A stretch of DNA of 27,533 bases, from the NCBI GenBank assembly GCA_964435475.1, contig CAYSZB010000029.1, positions 1-27,533 on the forward strand, in the 5' to 3' direction. The DNA comes from CAYSZB01 sp964435475. Its GTDB lineage: Bacteria > Chloroflexota > Anaerolineae > Anaerolineales > Anaerolineaceae. The notes beneath the pieces were generated by a model that worked only from the letters and a program-made list of their open reading frames with translations, was not told the DNA's origin and made no database searches. Shown piece by piece: positions 22,679 to 27,533 of this stretch (positions are counted from its first letter, which is position 1; the number at the start of each line of letters is the position of its first letter). The translations under genes and the position numbers were made by a program.

Positions 22679-23428
22679 TCAAGCGGTCTTTTCAACCACC
22701 CAGAAGTGGGAAAGGCCAAAAATCTTCAAAGGGGTGTGTTCAAGCATCTGCAGCAGCCTGCGCAGCGCCTTACCCAGGCTTGGGCGGCGCTGGATGATGT
22801 TGTCATACGCCCCAAAAATGATTGTCCGCCGGATGAACTTGACCGGCAGGCCTTCGAACAACCTGGCAAGGTCGCGCCGGGTGTAGATCTCGACGTGCGG
22901 CGCCAATCTATCGCGCCATTTCCGCGGCAGGTAATTGACCAACGGGATGTTGCCGAAGTGGTACTTGCCGCGCCAGTAGATGCCGTGCGTTTCAAAGGGG
23001 TAACCGCGGTTGGGGCAGAACAGCACCAGCCGCCCACCCGGCTTGAGTACCCGCACCATCTCGGCGATGGCAGCCCGGTCGTCGGAAACGTGCTCGAGCA
23101 CCTCGTGGTTGATCACCAGGTCCTGGCTGTTGCTCACGAAGGGCAGTTCCTCGCCGGCACCGCACACCACGTTGGGGGTGTAAGCTTGCGTATCCCTGAC
23201 CCGCGGGAACTCGATATCCAGCCCGACGACATGCAGTGACACCGGCACCAGGTGAGCCACGTACATCCCCACCCCGCAACCATCCACCAGCACCCGACCT
23301 TGAAGGCGCTCACCGGCAGCCGCGATCATCATCTGCAGGCGGCGTTTTTGCCCGTCGCGCCAGACGTGCGACGGTTCCCCCCGCAGGGCAGCTTTTTCCA
23401 GGTCTCCAGGTATGACATGTGACATCAT
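22679..23428 (-). CDS. Class I SAM-dependent methyltransferase (Methyltransf_11 type)
   Basis: Predicted 249-residue methyltransferase. Motif I is VLVDGCGVGMYVAHL (about residues 46-60), with the usual Glu/Asp-x-Gly reading DGCGVG. Motif II has VVGLDIE. Post-motif sequences include LINHE-like VINHEVLEHV and LKPGGRLVLFCPN. The C-terminal third (HVEIYTRRDLARLFEGL and later) resembles methyltransferases that act on lipids, quinones or sugars. The substrate is unknown. The gene follows the transposase remnant by 12 bases on the same strand. Confidence 0.88.
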   Translation of the reverse strand: MMSHVIPGDLEKAALRGEPSHVWRDGQKRRLQMMIAAAGERLQGRVLVDGCGVGMYVAHLVPVSLHVVGLDIEFPRVRDTQAYTPNVVCGAGEELPFVSNSQDLVINHEVLEHVSDDRAAIAEMVRVLKPGGRLVLFCPNRGYPFETHGIYWRGKYHFGNIPLVNYLPRKWRDRLAPHVEIYTRRDLARLFEGLPVKFIRRTIIFGAYDNIIQRRPSLGKALRRLLQMLEHTPLKIFGLSHFWVVEKTA

Positions 23429-23440
23429 CAGAAACCAATT

Positions 23441-23911
23441 TTAACCGATAATGGGGTAGTGAGGACCAAAATTTTCAAGGGTACTCTTCATTATTATCCT
23501 GGATGCAATCAGCGAAATCCCCCAGCTATGGCTCCACATGTATAGCGGCGAAGCAAAGTCCCCCACAAGGGGATCCCGGGAAAAGACCGCTGAAGCATCA
23601 GATCTACCCGTGAATGATGCTTCGCCCTTACCTGTGATCACCAGGATGCCGTGGATATGGTTGGGCATAATAACCCATTCACCCAACTCAAGGTCAGCAA
23701 AGCGGTAAGGCAATTCAAGCCATTGCGCAGATGCCACTCGACCTATTGCACTCAATACCATCTCCCCCTTTTCCTCCCTGCCAAACAGGCAACTGTGACC
23801 ATGCGTCACAGTGGTCACAAAATAAGCCCCAGGTTGGGAATAATCATATCCCGGCAAACGAATGCTGCGGCGACGGGGCAGTGGTCCTGTAAAACTATTG
23901 GTCTGATTCAA
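23441..23911 (-). pseudogene. REP-associated tyrosine transposase (RAYT), 3'-truncated N-terminal half
   Basis: The frame encodes 156 residues. RRRSIRLPGYDYSQPGAYFV, then VTHGHSCLFG, then GEWVIMPNHIHGILVI match the N-terminal half of RAYT/Y1 transposases, including the HuH-like HIH (residues 83-85). After the linker GKGEASFTGRSDAS...DFASPL the sequence leaves the family. The conserved IIQNY, WQRNYY and catalytic-tyrosine DYIxxNP block are missing, so it should be inactive. The only start in frame is TTG, preceded two codons upstream by a stop, with a poor ribosome binding site. It carries two REP-like arms in its linker region. The missing C-terminal half is seen, out of order, at 25029-25374. 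Confidence 0.85.
23541..23640. repeat. REP-like palindrome inside the RAYT remnant
   Basis: Arms GAAGCATC (23592-23599) and GATGCTTC (23616-23623) pair exactly. The right arm continues as GATGCTTCGCCCTTACCTG (23616-23634), a word that recurs at 25348-25367. A degenerate left arm (GCGGCGAAGCAAAG) sits at 23545-23558. On the minus strand the arms encode the peptides GEAS and DAS/FASP of the transposase linker. Confidence 0.65.
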
Positions 23912-23942
23912 CCGTTGTCAACCTGTAATTACTTAAAATAGT

Positions 23943-23948
23943 TATAAT
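23943..23948 (+). promoter_or_regulatory. Candidate -10 element of the second toroid gene
   Basis: TATAAT lies 35 bases before the ATG at 23983. A TTGTCA at 23915-23920 is too far away (22 bases) for a good -35. Confidence 0.4.
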
Positions 23949-23982
23949 CACCAGTATGGTTTCACCTTGAAAGGTGCATCTT

Positions 23983-24954
23983 ATGGCAAACATTCCCATC
24001 GATTGGTTGTTACAGGGCGAACCCTGGATTGCTTACCGCACCAGGCTGGACCTGTTGGGGCAATCCGCCACAAACCCTGATGTACTCGCTTGTAGGCAGG
24101 CTATGCTGGCAGACCCGCAGGTTCAAGGCCTCATCCAGGATCTGGGCGTTTTCCCCTGGTCGGTCATCGCCAGCCACAAAAGCGCCGGGCAGCCATTTCA
24201 CCGCTTGAACTTCCTGGCTGACCTGGGTATCACCGCCAGTGACCCAGGCATGCCGCAGATCGTCTCAGGAATTCTGGCGCACCAATCCCCCGAGGGTCCG
24301 TTTCAACTGCCTGTCAACATCTCCACCAGTTATGGCGGCAGCGGGCAGGACCAATGGGGTTGGGCACTGTGCGATTCCCCCTTGCTGGTCTATGCCCTGC
24401 TCAAAATGGGTTTGGCTGAACTGCCGGAAGTAAAACTGGCGCTTCAATACCTGGTGGGACTGGTGCGTGACAATGGCTGGCCTTGTGCCGTCTCAAAAGA
24501 ACTGGGCAATTTCCGTGGTCCCGGCCGCAAGGATGACCCCTGCCCATTTGCCACCCTGGCGATGCTCAAAGCTCTGTCGACGAGTGAAGAGCTGCGGGAC
24601 AGCCCAGCCTGTCATACCGGCACCGAAACGATGCTCAGCCTGTGGGCGGAAAGCCAGACCAGGCACCCCTACATCTTCTACATGGGCACGGATTTTCGCA
24701 AACTAAAGGTGCCCTTTGTCTGGTATGACCTGCTCCACGTCCTGGATGTCCTCTCTCGCTTTTCCTGGCTGCAAAAGGATGCCCGTCTGGTTGAGATGCT
24801 TGGGATATTGAAAAGCAAAGCGAATCCCCAGGGTCTCTTTTGCCTAGAGTCGGTTTGGTCGGCATGGAAGGACTGGGAATTTGGCCAAAAGAAGCAACCT
24901 TCGCGCTGGCTTACCCTTCTGTCCTGGCGCATCATACAGCGGTTTGAGACATAG
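23983..24954 (+). CDS. Alpha-alpha toroid protein, distant paralogue of the one at 5408
   Basis: Predicted 323-residue soluble protein of the prenyltransferase/squalene-cyclase toroid fold, with helical repeats around LNFLADLGI, QWGWALCDSPLLVYALLKMG, DPCPFATLAMLKALS and CLESVWSAWKDWEFGQKKQP. Its N-terminus (IPIDWLLQGEPWIAYRTRLD) parallels that of the protein at 5408. I placed the start at the ATG at 23983 (AAAGG eight bases upstream) rather than at a GTG nine bases earlier. No DxDD or QW repeat signature of a true cyclase was seen. It stands alone between transposase remnants, and its role is unknown. Confidence 0.82.
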   Translation: MANIPIDWLLQGEPWIAYRTRLDLLGQSATNPDVLACRQAMLADPQVQGLIQDLGVFPWSVIASHKSAGQPFHRLNFLADLGITASDPGMPQIVSGILAHQSPEGPFQLPVNISTSYGGSGQDQWGWALCDSPLLVYALLKMGLAELPEVKLALQYLVGLVRDNGWPCAVSKELGNFRGPGRKDDPCPFATLAMLKALSTSEELRDSPACHTGTETMLSLWAESQTRHPYIFYMGTDFRKLKVPFVWYDLLHVLDVLSRFSWLQKDARLVEMLGILKSKANPQGLFCLESVWSAWKDWEFGQKKQPSRWLTLLSWRIIQRFET

Positions 24955-25024
24955 AGGCGAAGCATCCCAAAATACGTTCTTGAGTCAAACAAGCAAGTTG
25001 ATCCAGGATGCTTAATCCTTACCT
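24953..25024. repeat. REP-like inverted repeat, copy 2 (degenerate)
   Basis: Left arm AGAGGCGAAGCATCC (24953-24967) and right arm GGATGCTTAATCCTTACCT (25006-25024) face each other across 38 bases, directly after the toroid gene stop and at the 3' edge of the RAYT remnant. The same words recur at 25294-25367. Confidence 0.65.
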
Positions 25025-25028
25025 TTGT

Positions 25029-25374
25029 CTACCCGCAATATTCCTCGTCCCTTTCCCAATTCAATGGGTTGGTCATGATGTAATCAGTTATGGTTAGCAT
25101 GTCCTGTTCATCACGAATGACATGCGCGGTTTTTGCGTCCCCCGAACGCATTTTATGAGTGGGGAGAGTAATAATTGCGTTGCCAGATGGATTCTTTCCC
25201 CTTGCCCAATTGTGAGTTTATCTTCCTGGAAGTGACCGATGTGTAATTCTGGATGATCGCACCTACCGATCCTGGTATCGTGCCATTCAGGCGTAGGGGC
25301 GAAGCATCTCTGACAGACTCACTTGGTGGACGCAAGAGTTCTTCTTAGGATGCCTCGCCCTTACCTGTTGTAAC
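25029..25374 (-). pseudogene. RAYT transposase remnant, frameshifted C-terminal half
   Basis: Read on the minus strand, GKGEAS, a stop, then DASPLRLNGTIPGSVGAIIQ, NYTSVTSRKIN and IWQRNYY (to about 25168) match the C-terminal half of RAYT transposases. About 43 bases at 25125-25167 break the frame and introduce a stop. The frame then resumes as HVIRDEQDMLTITDYIMTNP LNWERDEEYCG with a stop at 25029-25031; it includes the tyrosine block DYIMTNP and the family's C-terminus. The N-terminal HuH half is missing. It is therefore a decayed fragment, complementary to the one at 23441-23911. Confidence 0.82.
25294..25367. repeat. REP-like inverted repeat, copy 3
   Basis: TAGGGGCGAAGCATC (25294-25308) and GGATGCCTCGCCCTTACCTG (25348-25367) are inverted relative to each other over 39 bases. 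They coincide with the linker region of the C-terminal RAYT remnant and match the arms at 23616-23634 and 24953-25024. The arrangement resembles a REPIN, two facing REP units. Confidence 0.7.
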
Positions 25375-25416
25375 CTGCATCAAGGTAAATCAACCCACCC
25401 CCCACAAGGCCACTCT

Positions 25417-26634
25417 TTAAATCTCCTCGATGCTCAACGGGAACTTGGACATGAACTCACACCCACCCTCGAGGATCAGGATCGGGTTCTCATACCTGAA
25501 ACCGATCTGCTCCTCCGGGCAGGCATACTGCACCGCGCAGATCAGCATCTCGTTGGGCTGGTAGACATGGTCCGGGTTGGTCCAATACGGGAATGGCCCG
25601 TCATTGCGCCCGATGCGCCACTCATCGCCCAGCATGCCGATACCGTGCTCAAAACCGGGCACCACGTACTCCGCAAAGCCGCGTTCCTCAATAAACCGCC
25701 CGATCTCATCCGCCAGGCTCGACGGCGTCACGCCCGCCTTGTAGGTCTTCAGCACCAGGTTCATCATATCCACAAAGTTATCCGCATGCCAGCGCTGCCT
25801 TGGGGTCGCCGGACCCAGCAGGTAGTTATGCGAGTGATCCCCCAGGCATAATTTAAACATGGCATGCAGGTCCGCCATGAACGGCTCGCCAGCACTCAAC
25901 TTTTTGCGCGTCGCCGGCGTGCATGCTCCGCCCGCCAAACCGGTGCGGTACCCGGCGGCAATCTCGTTACCCCCGGTGAAGGACCACTCCCACTCGCTGC
26001 CGGCGGTGCGCATGGCATAGGCTGCCAGCCCGCCGATCTCGGTCTCAGTCATGTTGCGATACCCGCCGTCCTTGATCGCCGAGTAGACCGCCTCATGCCC
26101 CACATCCACCATGCGCGACGCCTCCCTGAATCGGTTGATTGTCCCCTCATCCTTGATCACCGACAGGCGGTCCTGGATGTCGAGCGCATTGACCAGCTTG
26201 CAGCCATCCAATGCCTCCTCAAACGCCACGTACTCGTAGTGTGTCAGGTTGCCCTCGGGCAGGTAGCTGGACATGCCCGCCTCAACCCCCACCACACCCC
26301 TCCCGCCGGGCAGATGCTCCTTGATAAAGTCAGAGATGACCGTGATCTGGTCCTGCCCACCCATCGGCGCATAACCCAGAACGTGGTCCGAGTCCAGCCA
26401 TGAATCATCCGCCACGCGTGCTGCATCGATCACAAAGGTGAAAACGGTCGGCAGTCCATCCGCCGGGATGACTACAAAAGACCTCCAGGGGCAAAAGGCA
26501 TCCGTCACCCATGAAAGCGTGCGCAGGCGCGAACCGAGGTAGATATCCACGCCATCCTTGGCCATCTCAGCCTGCACGGCCTTGACCCTTGCGGGAAAGT
26601 CGATAAAGAACCTGTCGTGTGTCTGTTCGCTCAT
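25417..26634 (-). CDS. M24-family (pita-bread fold) aminopeptidase/creatinase-like protein
   Basis: Predicted 405-residue protein. An N-terminal creatinase-type domain (about residues 1-150) is followed by the M24 fold. Expected metal ligands Asp255 and Asp266 (ADLHAMFKLCLGDHSH), His330 (GFEHGIGM) and Glu382 (FRYENPI) are present. The usual EPG glutamate, expected near residue 368, is replaced by Val-Gln (ICAVQYAC). It may therefore bind one metal, use a different substrate or act without metal as creatinase does. The ATG follows the SCP-2 gene's stop by two bases without its own ribosome binding site, so it is translationally coupled. The product class is well supported; substrate unknown. 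Confidence 0.88.
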   Translation of the reverse strand: MSEQTHDRFFIDFPARVKAVQAEMAKDGVDIYLGSRLRTLSWVTDAFCPWRSFVVIPADGLPTVFTFVIDAARVADDSWLDSDHVLGYAPMGGQDQITVISDFIKEHLPGGRGVVGVEAGMSSYLPEGNLTHYEYVAFEEALDGCKLVNALDIQDRLSVIKDEGTINRFREASRMVDVGHEAVYSAIKDGGYRNMTETEIGGLAAYAMRTAGSEWEWSFTGGNEIAAGYRTGLAGGACTPATRKKLSAGEPFMADLHAMFKLCLGDHSHNYLLGPATPRQRWHADNFVDMMNLVLKTYKAGVTPSSLADEIGRFIEERGFAEYVVPGFEHGIGMLGDEWRIGRNDGPFPYWTNPDHVYQPNEMLICAVQYACPEEQIGFRYENPILILEGGCEFMSKFPLSIEEI

Positions 26635-26636
26635 GG

Positions 26637-27038
26637 CTAATACTCGCAGGGGATCTCTGAAAGCACCTTATTCAGGCGGTCAACGATCGATGCCAGGCTC
26701 AGCGCCTTGACCATGTTGCCCTTCAGGCGCAGCTTGCCGCTCATCAGCGCGGAACGCGAGCCGATCTCGGCTTTCGAGATCCTGGCAAAGGTCTCATAAT
26801 CGCCGCTGATGATGAATTCGGCGGGCGGGAAGTCGCCCTCTTCGCGCAGCGAAATTTCCTCGAAAACGCCGTCCTTGATGCCGTAATAAAGCGCACGGTC
26901 CTGCCCATCCGGGCAGTCAAAGTAGATCGTCAGCATGGAAGAGGTGAGGTTCTTCATCTGTTCGGGGCTGAGCTGCTCCCGCAGCCTTTTTTGGGCTTCG
27001 TCAGCCCACTCGGGGCTCAGGTACTTAAATAATGTCAT
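26637..27038 (-). CDS. SCP-2 sterol-transfer-domain protein
   Basis: Predicted 133-residue soluble protein with the SCP-2 fold: LTIYFDCPDGQDRALYYGIK, then EEISLREEGDFPPAEFIISG, then YETFARISKAEIGSRSALMSG and KLRLKGNMVKALSLA. These are single-domain hydrophobic-ligand carriers. AAAGGAG stands seven bases before the ATG. It lies between an MFS transporter and the M24 protein in one operon, suggesting that the three handle the same amphipathic compound. The ligand is not known. Confidence 0.88.
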   Translation of the reverse strand: MTLFKYLSPEWADEAQKRLREQLSPEQMKNLTSSMLTIYFDCPDGQDRALYYGIKDGVFEEISLREEGDFPPAEFIISGDYETFARISKAEIGSRSALMSGKLRLKGNMVKALSLASIVDRLNKVLSEIPCEY

Positions 27039-27050
27039 ATCAAATCTCCT

Positions 27051-27533
27051 TTAAATTTGTGATGCTTGCTCTTCTGCCAGTTGCCTGGCTTCATTTTTCT
27101 GTTTGCGGCGCATGAAAAACAGCGGGATCAGCGCCAGAAGGGTGATCCCGGCCGCCACCTGGAAGATCAACGGAGGCGGCACCGTGCCGGCGTTGCCGTC
27201 AATGACGATCGCCTGCCCATATTTCGCCGCCAGCCAGCCTCCCAGCAGCGGTCCGGGGATCATTGCAAAAGCCACCTTGAAAAGCACGTAATAACCGGCA
27301 AATTGACCCCGGTTCTCCTCGGGGAAGAGGTCCTTGGTCCACGCCAGGATGGCAATCGTATAAGCCGCCATCGGGGTCAGCCACAACAGCCCGCCAAACA
27401 GCGCCGGGATGAAGTTCTTGGTCAGCGAGAAGACGAATAGCCCAACCGCCTCGAGCACGATCGCCAGCACCGCCACCGGGAAGCGCCCCCATTTATCCAC
27501 CAGCAGCCCGATCGGGTAAGCCAGGATGATCGC
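27051..27533 (-). CDS. MFS transporter (5' end outside the window)
   Basis: The reading frame is open from the window edge to the stop at 27051, about 160 residues. It begins within an MFS loop: AIILAYPIGLLVDKWGRF contains the motif-A pattern G-x-L-x-D-x-x-G-R. Hydrophobic helices follow, such as VAVLAIVLEAVGLFVFSL and FIPALFGGLLWLTPMAAYTI. The tail is cytoplasmic and charged (FFMRRKQKNEARQLAEEQ). A GTG at 27498-27500 could be mistaken for a start, but upstream codons continue the motif, so the true start is beyond the edge. It is probably the first gene of the MFS-SCP2-M24 operon. The substrate is unknown. Confidence 0.85.
   Translation of the reverse strand, partial: AIILAYPIGLLVDKWGRFPVAVLAIVLEAVGLFVFSLTKNFIPALFGGLLWLTPMAAYTIAILAWTKDLFPEENRGQFAGYYVLFKVAFAMIPGPLLGGWLAAKYGQAIVIDGNAGTVPPPLIFQVAAGITLLALIPLFFMRRKQKNEARQLAEEQASQI

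Noticed and set aside
23441..25374. One RAYT gene simply split by insertion of the toroid gene
   Set aside because: On the minus strand the C-terminal half lies upstream of the N-terminal half, and the toroid gene is in the opposite orientation, so a single insertion cannot give this order.
1..27533. tRNA, rRNA and riboswitch genes
   Set aside because: Reading the intergenic spaces showed no T-loop consensus, rRNA signature or known riboswitch core. Most gaps are under 200 bases and already explained, but a covariance-model search was not possible here.

Overview
This window looks like a piece of a metagenome-assembled or draft genome from the Chloroflexota, most likely an Anaerolineae-type organism. 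That assignment is inference. It rests on threonine/proline linkers of the TPRPTATP kind, a secreted protein ending in a VFLPLI tail, an MGDG-synthase-like glycosyltransferase, and many small DUF families of the sort seen in those genomes. A run of exactly 100 N (7281-7380) shows that the sequence is a scaffold. No rRNA, tRNA, CRISPR array, phage module or intact insertion sequence was seen.

Layout. 1-677 holds no gene I can support: two copies of a 157-158 bp tandem repeat and a GC-rich hairpin. A YbdG-type mechanosensitive channel (minus strand) is divergent from a P-loop kinase-like gene. From 2623 to 6818 runs a compact plus-strand series: glycolipid glycosyltransferase, GNAT acetyltransferase, DinB-like protein, small membrane protein, alpha-alpha toroid protein and a four-helix membrane protein. 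A large secreted parallel beta-helix gene (minus strand, 6842-8976) is interrupted by the N gap. It is followed on the plus strand by a second copy of the four-helix family, a Cys-rich DUF3795 protein, an ArsR/DUF2087 regulator with its own palindromic operator region, and a DUF4287/DUF5655 protein. From 11378 to 18903 there are zinc-ribbon membrane proteins, DUF1801 and YdeI-like proteins, a GH32 glycosidase, a TolB-like beta-propeller lipoprotein and two tandem small paralogues. A minus-strand RDD/zinc-ribbon protein follows.

From 20600 to 22663 lies the clearest regulatory unit: a TetR-family gene and an alpha-amylase family (GH13) gene. Each is preceded by the same operator, placed at the same offset over a -35/-10 promoter. 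From 22679 to 25416 come a methyltransferase, a second toroid protein, and two complementary remnants of a REP-associated tyrosine transposase (RAYT). The N-terminal half (23441-23911) and a frameshifted C-terminal half (25029-25374) are accompanied by REP-like palindromes, whose arms also encode the linker of the transposase. The right edge carries a minus-strand operon: MFS transporter (running off the window), SCP-2 domain protein and an M24 pita-bread-fold protein.

Taken together this is a chromosomal accessory/housekeeping mixture for an organism that uses sugars (GH32, GH13) and makes glycolipids. I do not see a complete new defence or biosynthetic system. The most rewarding items are the TetR-GH13 regulon, the RAYT/REP debris, the zinc-ribbon-headed protein set and the paralogue pairs of unknown function.
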